Shown: piece by piece, positions 11,058 through 19,396 of the stretch
Numbering within the stretch: position 1 is the stretch's first letter
Layout: the number at the start of each line of letters is the position of its first letter
Assembly (NCBI GenBank): GCA_018815245.1
Contig: JAHIXK010000011.1
Coordinates: 310,001 to 374,000 of the forward strand
Reading direction: 5' to 3'
DNA from: Gammaproteobacteria bacterium
Lineage (GTDB): Bacteria; Pseudomonadota; Gammaproteobacteria; Burkholderiales; Burkholderiaceae_B
Length of the DNA: 64,000 nt
The notes under the pieces: model-generated
What the model was told of the DNA's origin: nothing
Databases searched by the model: none
The model's input: only the letters and a program-made list of their open reading frames with translations
Position numbers and translations under genes: made by a program

Positions 11058-12815
11058 ATGAAACTGATCGTTCCTGATATTGGTGATTTTGACACCGTAG
11101 AAATTATTGAAGTGTTGGTGAAAGAGGGCGACAAAGTGAGCAAAGAGCAATCTTTGATCACCGTGGAATCTGACAAAGCCAGCATGGAAATTCCTGCCTC
11201 CGATGATGGCGTGGTCACCAAGCTGCTTGTGAAAGTGGGCGACAAGGTGTCCAAGGGCAGCGAGATTTGTGAAATCAGCGGTGCATCTGCAGCCGCACCA
11301 GCGGCAGCGCCTGCAGCAGACTCCAAGCCTGCTGCCCCGGCACCCGTGGTCAGCGCGCCTGCTGCATCTTCCGGCCCTGCAAGCAACTACAGCGGCCAGG
11401 TGGACCACACTTGCGACGTGCTGGTGTTGGGCGCAGGCCCCGGCGGTTATTCAGCGGCCTTCCGAAGTGCCGACCTGGGCATGAATACCATTCTGGTTGA
11501 GCGTTACAGCACCTTGGGTGGTGTGTGTTTGAACGTGGGTTGCATTCCCTCCAAGGCCCTGCTGCACACCGCACAGGTTCTGGAAGAAGCGCAGCACATG
11601 GGCGAACACGGCATCGCCTTTGCCAAACCCAAAATTGATTTGGACAAATTGCGCGCGCACAAAGCGGGCGTGGTAGGCAAGCTGACAGGTGGTTTGGCTG
11701 GCATGGCCAAGGGCCGCAAGGTAAAAACCGTGCACGGTGTGGGCAGCTTTGTAAGTGCCAATCACCTGGAAGTGGTTGCGGCCGATGGCAGCAAGCAAGT
11801 GGTTCAGTTCAGCAAAGCCATTATTGCTGCGGGTTCGCAGCCTGTTCATTTGCCTTTCATTCCCAAAGACCCTCGCATTGTCGATTCCACAGGCGCGCTG
11901 GAATTGCCATTCATTCCAAAACGCATGTTGATCATTGGCGGCGGCATTATTGGCCTTGAAATGGCCACGGTGTATTCCGCACTGGGCGCACGCCTTGATG
12001 TGGTCGAAATGCTCGATGGTTTAATGCAGGGCGCTGACCGCGACCTGGTGAAAGTTTGGCAAAAGCGCAATACACCGCGTTTTGACAACATCATGATGAA
12101 AACCAAAACCGTGGGTGTGGAAGCCACCAAGAAAGGTATTTTGGTGACATTCGAGGGTGAGCAAGCCCCGAAAGAGCCCCAACTGTATGACATGGTGCTG
12201 GTTTCAGTGGGCCGCACGCCCAACGGCAAGAAAATCGGTGCCGAGAAAGCGGGCGTTGCAGTCACCGACCGCGGCTTCATTCCCGTGGACAAGCAAATGC
12301 GCACGAACGTGCCCAACATTTTCGCCATTGGCGATGTGGTGGGGCAGCCCATGCTGGCCCACAAAGCTGTGCATGAAGCACACGTTGCCGCAGAGGCGGC
12401 TGCCGATGAAAAGGCCTATTTCGATGCACGTGTTATTCCAAGCGTGGCCTACACCCACCCCGAGGTGGCCTGGGTTGGCCTGACAGAAGACCAAGCCAAA
12501 GACCAGGGCATTAAAGTGGGCAAAGCAGTGTTCCCTTGGGCCGCTTCAGGCCGTGCCATTGCCAACAACGCCGATGATGGTTTCACAAAATTGTTGTTTG
12601 ATGAAGAAACCAAGCGTGTTGTGGGCGGCGGCATTGTGGGCATGAATGCAGGTGATTTGATCGGTGAGGTGTGCCTTGCTGTTGAAATGGGCGCAGACGC
12701 TGTTGACATTGGCAAAACCATTCACCCACACCCCACCTTGTGTGAAAGTGTGGGCATGGCTGCTGAAGTATACAAAGGTGTGTGCACTGATTTGCCTGCA
12801 CAGAAAAAGAAGTAA
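11058..12815 (+). CDS. lpdA: Dihydrolipoyl dehydrogenase (E3) with N-terminal lipoyl domain
   Basis: This FAD enzyme reoxidises dihydrolipoyl groups with NAD+. The 585-residue product is about 110 residues longer than plain E3 because it begins with a lipoyl domain (residues 1-75, Lys about 40) and an Ala/Pro linker. The flavoprotein proper starts near residue 117 with [14 protein letters not shown]. The redox-active disulfide is in [13 protein letters not shown], the NAD-binding fold in [12 protein letters not shown], and the catalytic His-Glu dyad in HPHPTLCES. This arrangement is established for the pyruvate dehydrogenase E3 of Neisseria and several Betaproteobacteria. It is the last gene of the operon and is followed by a terminator. 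Confidence 0.97.
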   Translation: MKLIVPDIGDFDTVEIIEVLVKEGDKVSKEQSLITVESDKASMEIPASDDGVVTKLLVKVGDKVSKGSEICEISGASAAAPAAAPAADSKPAAPAPVVSAPAASSGPASNYSGQVDHTCDVLVLGAGPGGYSAAFRSADLGMNTILVERYSTLGGVCLNVGCIPSKALLHTAQVLEEAQHMGEHGIAFAKPKIDLDKLRAHKAGVVGKLTGGLAGMAKGRKVKTVHGVGSFVSANHLEVVAADGSKQVVQFSKAIIAAGSQPVHLPFIPKDPRIVDSTGALELPFIPKRMLIIGGGIIGLEMATVYSALGARLDVVEMLDGLMQGADRDLVKVWQKRNTPRFDNIMMKTKTVGVEATKKGILVTFEGEQAPKEPQLYDMVLVSVGRTPNGKKIGAEKAGVAVTDRGFIPVDKQMRTNVPNIFAIGDVVGQPMLAHKAVHEAHVAAEAAADEKAYFDARVIPSVAYTHPEVAWVGLTEDQAKDQGIKVGKAVFPWAASGRAIANNADDGFTKLLFDEETKRVVGGGIVGMNAGDLIGEVCLAVEMGADAVDIGKTIHPHPTLCESVGMAAEVYKGVCTDLPAQKKK

Positions 12816-12843
12816 GTACGGCAAATATTGTTGTGCTGTTCAG

Positions 12844-12872
12844 AAAAACCAACTGTTCGCGGTTGGTTTTTT
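12844..12872 (+). terminator. Rho-independent terminator of aceE-aceF-lpdA
   Basis: AAAAACCAAC and GTTGGTTTTT form a 10-base-pair stem around an 8-base loop, continued by a T-run. It lies 28 bases after the lpdA stop codon. Confidence 0.85.
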
Positions 12873-12974
12873 CTTTTTCAACGGGCATTACTACACAAAT
12901 GACCCAATCAGAAACCAAAAACAGGGCTCTCCATGAAACAGCGCCAGCGCTCCGCATAGCAGACGTTCGTCTTA

Positions 12975-13013
12975 TCCTACTTGAGTAAAACATCAAGTTA
13001 TATCAAAGTAGGA
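12975..13013 (+). promoter_or_regulatory. Candidate autoregulatory operator upstream of the antitoxin gene
   Basis: TCCTACTTGA (12975-12984) and TCAAAGTAGGA (13003-13013) are inverted repeats with one extra base, separated by 18 AT-rich bases that could hold the promoter. MazE/ChpS-family antitoxins usually bind such palindromes upstream of their own gene. The position 23 bases before the antitoxin start fits that role. No protein-binding evidence is visible in the sequence itself. Confidence 0.45.
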
Positions 13014-13035
13014 CTTGTTGTTTTAGGAGATTGAT

Positions 13036-13281
13036 ATGCTTCAAACACTACGAAAAGCCGGGGGTTCCCTAGTGATGACTATTCCCAAGGCATTTATCGA
13101 CCAGAATGGCCTGGGCGAAGGCTCTCAGGTGGAACTTCACCTTCAGGGCAAGAAAATGACCGTTGAAGCACCGACTCGCCCACGTTACAAGTTGGCTGAT
13201 TTAATGGCTGAAATGCCAGAAGGGTTGCCCAGAGTCGAGGGCTGGGATGAAATGCCCTCTGTTGGATTGGAGAACAACTGA
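13036..13281 (+). CDS. ChpS/MazE-like antitoxin (AbrB-type DNA-binding domain)
   Basis: This 81-residue protein has the N-terminal swapped-hairpin signature of AbrB/MazE antitoxins (LRKAGGSLVMTIPKAFID). A C-terminal tail (RYKLADLMAEMP) resembles the toxin-binding tail of ChpS. A good ribosome binding site (TTAGGAG) lies 6 bases upstream of the ATG. Its stop codon overlaps the ATG of the toxin remnant that follows (TGATG), as in an intact operon of this family. Since the toxin gene is disrupted, the antitoxin may now act only as a repressor of its own promoter or against related toxins elsewhere; that is inference. Confidence 0.85.
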   Translation: MLQTLRKAGGSLVMTIPKAFIDQNGLGEGSQVELHLQGKKMTVEAPTRPRYKLADLMAEMPEGLPRVEGWDEMPSVGLENN

Positions 13282-13528
13282 TGGCGTATATAACCAGCAG
13301 GGTCTTGCGATGATTTGCCCAATTTCGCAAGGAGTCGCTGCCGCTGCGCGTACCTACGGGACTGTAGTGACATTGATGGGTTCTGGCACCGACACTCAAG
13401 GCGCAGTGCACTGCCACCAATTGAAATCACTGGACTGGCGAGCGAGGAATGTACGTCTCAAAGAAGCTGTACCGAAGTACATCGTCGATGAAGCACTGGC
13501 CAGAATCGAGGCCATTTTGTTCGAATGA
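13281..13528 (+). pseudogene. ChpB/MazF (PemK) toxin gene with N-terminal coding region deleted
   Basis: The ATG overlapping the antitoxin stop gives only a 10-codon peptide (MAYITSRVLR) before a stop. In the +1 frame a continuous sequence from about 13283 to 13528 reads YNQQGLAMICPISQG, then SGTDTQGAVH and the tail VDEALARIEAILFE. This is the C-terminal two-thirds of a MazF/ChpB endoribonuclease. The part normally lying between the start codon and the YNQ...CPI strand, about 25-35 residues including the conserved GHEQ-GxRPALV loop with the catalytic Arg, is absent. The simplest reading is an internal deletion that also shifted the frame. A downstream in-frame ATG (13247 overlapping the antitoxin gene, or the internal one) could give a truncated protein, but it would lack the catalytic loop. 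Confidence 0.75.
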
Positions 13529-13697
13529 CACCAAGGCCCAGAGGGTACTGCATTACGATGCGTACACCCTAAAAATTTGAGCTTTGGGTCATTTGCGTAA
13601 TAATGCCCTTTTCAACCTCACTTGTGCCTTTAAAATACGGCTTGCTCGCCGGCTCACTCTATATCGCTCACTATCACTCAGGAATGTTGATACCTTC

Positions 13698-14351
13698 ATG
13701 GATGCTCTCGCTTTAAAGAAAATGGTGGCCAAGGCCGCGCTTGAATATGTTCAGCCCGGTACGGTTCTTGGCGTAGGTACCGGCTCCACGGTGGACTGCT
13801 TCATTGATGCATTGGCCGAGTCGGGTATTCAACTCAGGGGGGCTGTGTCTTCCTCTGTGCGTTCCGAGAAAAAATTGCGTGAAATTGGCGTTCCCATTGT
13901 CGACATGAATGATGTTGAAAGCCTGTCTATTTATGTGGATGGTGCCGATGAAGTGGACCCGGCGAACTGCCTGATCAAGGGCGGTGGTGGTGCCAACACC
14001 CGCGAGAAAATTGTTGCGGATATTTCCGAAAAGTTTGTGTGCATTGCCGACCAATCCAAGCTGGTCCAGGTGCTTGGTGCCTTTGCCTTGCCAGTGGAAG
14101 TGTTGCCCATGGCTCGCAATGCAATTGCCCGCAAGCTGACTGCGCTGGGTGGGCAAGTGAAGTTGCGGGAAGGTTTTACAACCGACAACGGAAACATCAT
14201 TCTGGACGTGGCTGGTTTGCAAATTACAGATCCCGTTGCCATGGAAAAAGAGATCAACCATTGGCCGGGAGTTGTTACCAATGGCCTTTTTGCCATTCGC
14301 AGGGCTGATGTGGTGTTAATCGCAACAGCTGAAGGCATAAAAACACTGTAA
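13698..14351 (+). CDS. rpiA: Ribose-5-phosphate isomerase A
   Basis: RpiA interconverts ribose 5-phosphate and ribulose 5-phosphate in the pentose phosphate pathway. From the ATG at 13698 the product has 217 residues, close to the 219 of the E. coli enzyme. An upstream in-frame start would add 38 residues with no family similarity and was rejected. Conserved segments are [32 protein letters not shown], the catalytic-region [11 protein letters not shown] and DNGNIILD. No strong ribosome binding site lies at the usual distance. The gene stands between the disrupted toxin gene and phoU. Confidence 0.94.
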   Translation: MDALALKKMVAKAALEYVQPGTVLGVGTGSTVDCFIDALAESGIQLRGAVSSSVRSEKKLREIGVPIVDMNDVESLSIYVDGADEVDPANCLIKGGGGANTREKIVADISEKFVCIADQSKLVQVLGAFALPVEVLPMARNAIARKLTALGGQVKLREGFTTDNGNIILDVAGLQITDPVAMEKEINHWPGVVTNGLFAIRRADVVLIATAEGIKTL

Positions 14352-14437
14352 TCGCCAATGCAGACGGGACGAAGACCTGAATAATTGTTCAGAACGTGGC
14401 AGAATAAACCGAAAGGTTCGGCAATTTTGACAAATTC

Positions 14438-14455
14438 CTGTCATCTGTCTGTGCC
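14438..14455 (+). promoter_or_regulatory. Possible Pho box upstream of phoU
   Basis: CTGTCAT (14438-14444) is an exact copy of the PhoB half-site, and CTGTGCC (14449-14455) lies after the canonical 4-base spacing, matching the second half-site at its first four bases. It lies 41 bases upstream of the phoU ATG, just after a TTGACA hexamer at 14427-14432. A well-placed -10 box is not obvious, so the assignment is tentative. Confidence 0.35.
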
Positions 14456-14496
14456 AAATTGATACGTTGCAACAATTATCCGGGTAAGGAAGACAA

Positions 14497-15198
14497 ATGA
14501 CTGAACACACCTCCAAACAATACGACGCAGAACTGGAGTCGTTGCGTACCCGCGTGCTCCAGATGGGCGGCTTGGTGGAGAATCAGATCGTGTCTGCCAT
14601 TGAAGGCTTGGGTGCCGCAGACACGAGTATTTTCAAGGAAGTGATTCGCCGCGAGAAGGAAGTGAACGACATCGAACTCGAAATCGATGAATTGAGTAAC
14701 CACATTCTGGCTCGCCGCCAACCTGCTGCCGTTGATCTGCGTTCGGTCATTGTTGCCATCAAGATGATTCGCGACCTTGAACGAATTGGCGATGAGGCCG
14801 AGAAAGTGGCACGCATGGGCATGATGATCGCCGATGCGGGCAAACATTTTGTGCCGAAGGTGGACTTGCACCGGATTGCAAGCAATGCGATTGCCATGCT
14901 TCGGAAAGTATTGGATGCCTATGCACGGGTGAATGCTGTTTCCGCCGCTGAAGTGGTGAAGGCTGATATTGAGGTTGATGACGAGTTCAAGGCAATTTTG
15001 CGTCAGCTGATCACCTTCATGATGGAAGATCCGCGCACCATTTCGCGTTCCATTGAAATTCTGTTCATCGCCAAGGCGATTGAGCGAATCGGTGATCACT
15101 CCAAGAACATGTCTGAACACGTGGTGTACATGGTCAAGGGGCGTGATGTTCGTCACCAGGGCCCCGAGGCCGTGGCGCAGGAAGCTTCCGGCAACTGA
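14497..15198 (+). CDS. phoU: Phosphate signalling complex protein PhoU
   Basis: PhoU links the Pst phosphate transporter to the PhoR kinase and represses the Pho regulon when phosphate is ample. The 233-residue protein has the standard length and two helical PhoU repeats, with the metal-contacting segments EVNDIELEID / RDLERIGDEAEKVA in the first and the matching EVDDEFKAIL / IERIGDHSKNMSEH in the second. The ribosome binding site AAGGAAG lies just upstream. No pst or phoBR genes are in the window, so the gene is separated from its usual partners or they lie elsewhere. Its stop codon abuts the stop of the opposite-strand gene. Confidence 0.96.
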   Translation: MTEHTSKQYDAELESLRTRVLQMGGLVENQIVSAIEGLGAADTSIFKEVIRREKEVNDIELEIDELSNHILARRQPAAVDLRSVIVAIKMIRDLERIGDEAEKVARMGMMIADAGKHFVPKVDLHRIASNAIAMLRKVLDAYARVNAVSAAEVVKADIEVDDEFKAILRQLITFMMEDPRTISRSIEILFIAKAIERIGDHSKNMSEHVVYMVKGRDVRHQGPEAVAQEASGN

Positions 15199-15519
15199 TC
15201 ACAAATTGCGCTGTGGGTTTTGTTGTCCCAGAAATATCCAGGCCACGGTAATTTTCGCAATGGTGCAGGCGCACAGTGCGGCGACGGTGTAAAAAAATAC
15301 GCAGGCCAGCGTGTTGAGTTGTTCAAGCATGATGCCGAAGAAATACATCAGCAGCGTCAGTGTGATCCAGCGCCGAAGGTAGGTGATCAGGTGGTGTCGG
15401 TTGGCTTTGTTGTGGGCAATAGCTGCCGATCGTTGATACAACTCTTTCACACTGGCATCGCGAAACAGCCAATGAAAGAAAAAGTAACGAAACAGTACAG
15501 TGTTTTGGAAGCCGGTCAT
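15199..15519 (-). CDS. Small membrane protein of unknown function
   Basis: I do not recognise this 106-residue protein. It has an aromatic N-terminus (FRYFFFHWLF), a basic middle and two hydrophobic segments at about residues 51-66 and 70-97, so it is probably an inner-membrane protein. It runs convergently into phoU with the two stop codons back to back and no terminator between them, so read-through from either side would make antisense RNA. Coding potential is plausible because the frame is open throughout and occupies an otherwise empty interval. Confidence 0.5.
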   Translation of the reverse strand: MTGFQNTVLFRYFFFHWLFRDASVKELYQRSAAIAHNKANRHHLITYLRRWITLTLLMYFFGIMLEQLNTLACVFFYTVAALCACTIAKITVAWIFLGQQNPQRNL

Positions 15520-15567
15520 GCTGAAAACTCTGGTTGATGTTTTCAGTATGCAATGGCCGCCCCAATA

Positions 15568-15600
15568 AGAAAAGCCCCTGGGTTTCCAGAGGCTTTTTCT
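15568..15600 (-). terminator. Rho-independent terminator of thyA-folA-yggX
   Basis: AAAAGCCCCTGG and CCAGAGGCTTTTT pair around a short GTTT loop, with one mismatch. On the minus strand the hairpin is followed by a T-rich tract. It lies about 30 bases beyond the yggX stop codon. Confidence 0.75.
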
Positions 15601-15629
15601 TTATCGGTTAATCGTTTCTCGCGCTTTGA

Positions 15630-15902
15630 TCATTCGCTGGGTGGTACATAACCTGCGGCTTGTTCAGCACCATCACCAAAAAAGTGCTTTTCCATCTGTT
15701 CCATCAGGTATTTGCGTGCGCGTGCATCGGCCAGGCTCAAGCGGTTTTCGTTCACCAGCATGGTTTGGTGTTTCAGCCAGTCCTGCCAGGCTTGCTTGGA
15801 CACGTTTTCAAAAATTTTCTTGCCCAATTCACCCGGGGCAGGTGGAAAGTCCAGGCCCTCGGCTTCCTTGCCCAGTTTGATGCAGTTTACTGTACGTGCC
15901 AT
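15630..15902 (-). CDS. yggX: Fe(2+)-trafficking / oxidative damage protection protein YggX
   Basis: YggX is a small cytoplasmic protein that protects iron-sulfur enzymes from oxidative damage and is proposed to traffic Fe(II). The 90-residue length and the segments [28 protein letters not shown] and [17 protein letters not shown] match the family closely, including the conserved Cys at position 7. It is the last gene of a presumed thyA-folA-yggX transcript, with a 31-base gap after folA and a terminator behind it. Confidence 0.96.
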   Translation of the reverse strand: MARTVNCIKLGKEAEGLDFPPAPGELGKKIFENVSKQAWQDWLKHQTMLVNENRLSLADARARKYLMEQMEKHFFGDGAEQAAGYVPPSE

Positions 15903-15933
15903 TTTCTACTCCTTTTGGCCCACAACTTGGGAC

Positions 15934-16515
15934 CTAATTCTTCGCTGAATAATTGACTACCCGGGCGTATTTTACAAAATCAAAGCCCCATGCGCGTTCG
16001 CTGGTGGCGGGATTGGTGATTCGATCAGTTTCGGCAAATCGATTGCGTTCCCATTGCGGAAAATTTGCATCGCCTGTGAAATCCTGCTGAATCTCGGTCA
16101 GTATCAATTCGTCTACCAAGTCCTGATCCAGTGCCTGTTGGTACAAGTTGCTGCCACCAATCAAAAACACCTGCGTAAATCCTGACAGCCAATTTAAAGT
16201 ATCCGGCAAGTTGGTGGCAGTGGCAATTTGCGTGGTGCCGCCGCTGGGCAATTCGCCCGGGTATGAAATGACGCTGCGAGGCGTGCCGTCTTTGGCGGGC
16301 GCAGGTTGCCAACCGGCATTGCTGGTCAGCACCACGTTCAAGCGCCCGGGCAGGGGGCGGTTGATGGATTCATAAGTTTTGCGGCCCATCAACACCGGGC
16401 AGCCCAGCGTGGTTTGCTTGAAAAAAGCAAGGTCTTCTGGCAGGTGCCAAGGCAGTCGGTTTTCAATGCCGATGATGCCGTTTCTGGCCACGGCAGCCAC
16501 AATCGATACTTTCAT
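15934..16515 (-). CDS. folA: Dihydrofolate reductase
   Basis: FolA reduces dihydrofolate to tetrahydrofolate with NADPH, restoring the folate consumed by ThyA, whose gene lies 3 bases upstream. Signatures are the N-terminal IVAAVARNGIIG, NRLPWHLPEDLAFFK with the catalytic acidic residue, the cofactor-binding MGRKTYES, and VFLIGGSNLYQQAL. At 193 residues it is longer than the approximately 160 of E. coli FolA because of an insertion around residues 70-100 (TSNAGWQPAPAKDG region) in the adenine-binding part. Confidence 0.95.
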   Translation of the reverse strand: MKVSIVAAVARNGIIGIENRLPWHLPEDLAFFKQTTLGCPVLMGRKTYESINRPLPGRLNVVLTSNAGWQPAPAKDGTPRSVISYPGELPSGGTTQIATATNLPDTLNWLSGFTQVFLIGGSNLYQQALDQDLVDELILTEIQQDFTGDANFPQWERNRFAETDRITNPATSERAWGFDFVKYARVVNYSAKN

Positions 16516-16518
16516 GAT

Positions 16519-17313
16519 TTATACAGCCACTGGTGCCTTGATGTGTGGGTGGCAAGTGTAGTTCAGAATTTCAAAATCGTCGAACTTGTAATCGAAAATA
16601 CTGGCGGGTTTGCGTTTGATATTCAGCGTTGGCAAAGGAAAAGGTTTCCGGCTGAGCTGCTCGGCCACCTGTTCCATGTGGTTGCTGTACAGGTGGCAGT
16701 CGCCGCCGGTCCACACGAAGTCACCTACATCAAGTTCGCATTGCTGGGCTACCATGTGAGTCAGCAGCGCATAACTTGCAATGTTGAAAGGCACACCCAG
16801 AAAAATATCGGCACTGCGCTGGTAAAGCTGGCAGCTTAATTTGCCATCAGCCACATAGAATTGAAAAAGGGCGTGGCACGGTGGCAACTTCATGTTGTTG
16901 ATTTCTGCCACATTCCAGGCACTTACAATGTGGCGACGGGAATCGGGGTTGTTTTTAATTTGCTGCATCAACTGGGCGATCTGGTCAATATGGCGGCCAT
17001 CCGCGGTGGGCCAGCTGCGCCATTGAACGCCGTACACAGGGCCCAGATTGCCGTTTTCATCTGCCCATTCGTCCCAGATGCTTACGCCATTTTCTTTCAA
17101 GTAGCGAATATTGCTGTCGCCCATCAGGAACCACAGCAGTTCATGAATGATCGAGCGGGTGTGCAGCTTCTTGGTGGTCACCATGGGAAAGCCATCTTGC
17201 AGGTTAAAGCGCATTTGGTAACCGAAAACCGAGCGCGTGCCGGTGCCGGTGCGGTCCATTTTGTTGGTGCCGTGGTTCAGCACGTGCTGCATCAAGTCAA
17301 GGTACTGTTGCAT
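16519..17313 (-). CDS. thyA: Thymidylate synthase
   Basis: ThyA methylates dUMP to dTMP using methylene-tetrahydrofolate. From the ATG at 17313 the protein has 264 residues, exactly the E. coli length. An open frame extends 28 codons upstream without similarity and was not used. Visible motifs are [17 protein letters not shown], the catalytic-Cys region [12 protein letters not shown], and [20 protein letters not shown]. It heads a thyA-folA-yggX group that couples dTMP synthesis with regeneration of its folate cofactor. Confidence 0.97.
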   Translation of the reverse strand: MQQYLDLMQHVLNHGTNKMDRTGTGTRSVFGYQMRFNLQDGFPMVTTKKLHTRSIIHELLWFLMGDSNIRYLKENGVSIWDEWADENGNLGPVYGVQWRSWPTADGRHIDQIAQLMQQIKNNPDSRRHIVSAWNVAEINNMKLPPCHALFQFYVADGKLSCQLYQRSADIFLGVPFNIASYALLTHMVAQQCELDVGDFVWTGGDCHLYSNHMEQVAEQLSRKPFPLPTLNIKRKPASIFDYKFDDFEILNYTCHPHIKAPVAV

Positions 17314-17614
17314 GGTGGTTTCGCTGCAAATTCGAATTGTCTTTTGACCAACAAGTTTACCTTGTTGTGATGCCCAATCGTCGCGTATCCCAATCATTCG
17401 CCAGAAAACCTGTGTGTCCCTTTTTGAACTTCACACTGGCTCACCAAGCTTGGCAAAACAGACGGCCAAGCCTTGGTGTCGGCTTGAAAGCCGAACGCGG
17501 CGTGTGAATTCAACCGGGGCGGTTTTCAGTGCGGAATCGGGCAACCCAGTCGAGTTGACTTTACGAAATGGGCAACCATCCCGAGTTGGTGAAATAAACC
17601 AGCGGTCTCCAAAC
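17314..17614. other. Intergenic region without a supported gene
   Basis: This 301-base gap separates the ABC exporter gene (ending at 17615) from thyA. It must contain the thyA promoter, but no convincing -35/-10 pair stands out. A 7-base-pair inverted repeat (TCGGCTT / AAGCCGA) near 17485 is the only structure seen. An 80-codon minus-strand frame over 17431-17673 overlaps the exporter gene and has no recognisable features. Confidence 0.5.
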
Positions 17615-19390
17615 TCACGCCATCCGCTTCTGCGCATTTTCATCAATGAACTGCAAGGAAGCCAGCCTGGCATACAAACCCTGCCGCGCCATCAGGTCTT
17701 TGTGGGTGCCCATCTCGACAATTTTGCCTTCGTTCATCACCACAATTCGGTCTGCCGCCATCACGGTGGCCAAGCGGTGGGCAATAATCAGTGTTGTTCT
17801 GCCGTGGCGGCTTTTTTCAATGGCCTGCTGTACAAGTTGCTCGCTTTCCGCGTCCAGGCTGGCAGTGGCTTCATCCAGAAGCAGCAAGCCCGCATCACGC
17901 AATACAGCGCGGGCAATCGATACCCTTTGGCGCTCCCCACCGCTTAGGCGTACGCCTTTTTCGCCCACGGATGTGTTCAGCCCTTGGGGCATTTTGCGCA
18001 CGAAGTTGCTTGCCGCCGCGTCGGCCAAAGCCTTGTCAATTTCCTCAGGCGTGGCGTTGGGTTTGCTGTAACGGACATTGTCCTGAAGGGTGCCGGAAAA
18101 GATGACTGCTTCTTGGGCCACATAGGCACAATTGGCGCGCCATTGTTCCAGGTGCAGGCTTTCCAGCGCTTTGCCTTCAATCAGTATTTGTCCCTGGTTT
18201 ACGTCGTACCAACGAAGCAATAGGCTGAACAGTGTTGATTTGCCCGCACCCGATGGGCCAACCACGGCCAGTGTTTCGCCGCGCTGAATGCTCAAACTGA
18301 AGTCTTCAAGAATGAATTTTTCAGGGGCAGAAGGGTAGGCAAAATCGACATGACTGAATTCAATCAGGAAACCGCCTTGCTTGGGTGGGGGTTTCAGGCC
18401 ATGTTTGTGAATCGTGGTGTCCAGGTTCAGCAATTCAACCAGCCGTTCTGCGGCACCTGCAGCGCGCTGAAATTCACCCAGCACTTCTGACAAAGCAGCA
18501 AAACCGGCACCCACAAATGCGGCATACATCACAAACTGGGCCAGTTCGCCTGCGCTCATCTCGCCGCTGGCCACTGCTTGTGCGCCCATCCACAGCACCA
18601 CCACCAAGCCTGAAAACGCAAGGCCAATCGCCACGAACAACAGGGCTGACCGGTTTACGGTTCGTCTGCGCGCGGTTTGGTAAGTTTGCTCGCTGGATGT
18701 GGTGAATTTCGCAGCTTCAGCGTGTTCCTGATTAAAGGCTTGCACGGTTGTGATCTGGTTCAACACTTCTTGCGCAATCGCGCTGCTGTCGGCCAGCTTG
18801 TCCTGGCTGGCCCGCGACAATTTGCGAACCCGGCGCGCCAGAATAACCACTGGCACCATCACCACCACGACCAGCAACAACACTGCGCCGGAAAGCAGGG
18901 GGCTGGTTAGCAGCAACATCACCAGACCGCCCAGCGTGGTCAGGCTGTTGCGCAAGAAAAAGGAAAGGCTGCTGCCCACCAGGGTTTGAATCAGCGTGGT
19001 GTCGGCAGTCATGCGCGAAAGAACCTCCCCCACCTTCAATGTTTCAAAAAATTCCGGGCGTTGCACCAGCAAATGGCTGTACACCCGGTTGCGCAGGTCG
19101 GCAGAAATTCGCTCGCCCAACGTGGTCACCAGATAAAACCGCACAGCACTGGCCATGGCCAGTACAAACACCAGCACAAGCAGGTAGCCAAATGCAGTAT
19201 TCAAGCCCTCCGGGTTTTCACCGGCAAGAAAACCGCTGTCGATTAACCAGCGGAACATGACCGGCATGGTCAGCGACATGGCCGAGCCCAGCAGCAATGC
19301 GCCCAATGCTGCGAAGGCCCAGGCTTTGTGGGGGCTGACCAGGGAACCCAAAGTGGAGCCAAGGGTTTGAAATTTGTTGGTGTTGCTCAT
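17615..19390 (-). CDS. ABC exporter, fused permease and ATPase (MsbA/LmrA type)
   Basis: This 591-residue half-transporter has an N-terminal six-helix membrane domain (about residues 20-320). The C-terminal ATPase has Walker A GPSGAGKST, the signature LSGGERQRVSIARA, Walker B LLLLDEATASLD and the switch His in AHRLATV. Proteins of this architecture dimerise and export lipids, drugs or peptides across the inner membrane. MsbA-like lipid A export is possible but cannot be told from sequence alone, and an essential MsbA would normally lie beside lpxK. It sits 6 bases downstream of the lipocalin-like gene on the same strand, so it may be transcribed with the AttH-like cluster. Confidence 0.92.
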   Translation of the reverse strand: MSNTNKFQTLGSTLGSLVSPHKAWAFAALGALLLGSAMSLTMPVMFRWLIDSGFLAGENPEGLNTAFGYLLVLVFVLAMASAVRFYLVTTLGERISADLRNRVYSHLLVQRPEFFETLKVGEVLSRMTADTTLIQTLVGSSLSFFLRNSLTTLGGLVMLLLTSPLLSGAVLLLVVVVMVPVVILARRVRKLSRASQDKLADSSAIAQEVLNQITTVQAFNQEHAEAAKFTTSSEQTYQTARRRTVNRSALLFVAIGLAFSGLVVVLWMGAQAVASGEMSAGELAQFVMYAAFVGAGFAALSEVLGEFQRAAGAAERLVELLNLDTTIHKHGLKPPPKQGGFLIEFSHVDFAYPSAPEKFILEDFSLSIQRGETLAVVGPSGAGKSTLFSLLLRWYDVNQGQILIEGKALESLHLEQWRANCAYVAQEAVIFSGTLQDNVRYSKPNATPEEIDKALADAAASNFVRKMPQGLNTSVGEKGVRLSGGERQRVSIARAVLRDAGLLLLDEATASLDAESEQLVQQAIEKSRHGRTTLIIAHRLATVMAADRIVVMNEGKIVEMGTHKDLMARQGLYARLASLQFIDENAQKRMA

Positions 19391-19396
19391 GAATGC

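Noticed and set aside
13247-13528. 93-codon frame starting inside the antitoxin gene as an intact toxin
   Set aside because: It overlaps 35 bases of the antitoxin in another frame, and the first 12 residues do not match MazF. The toxin is better explained by a deletion.
14409-14425. CCGAA-agg-TTCGG hairpin as a terminator of rpiA
   Set aside because: The stem is only 5 base pairs with a 3-base loop and a short T-run, too weak to call.
17431-17673. 80-codon minus-strand frame between thyA and the ABC exporter
   Set aside because: It overlaps the exporter 3' end and has no family features.
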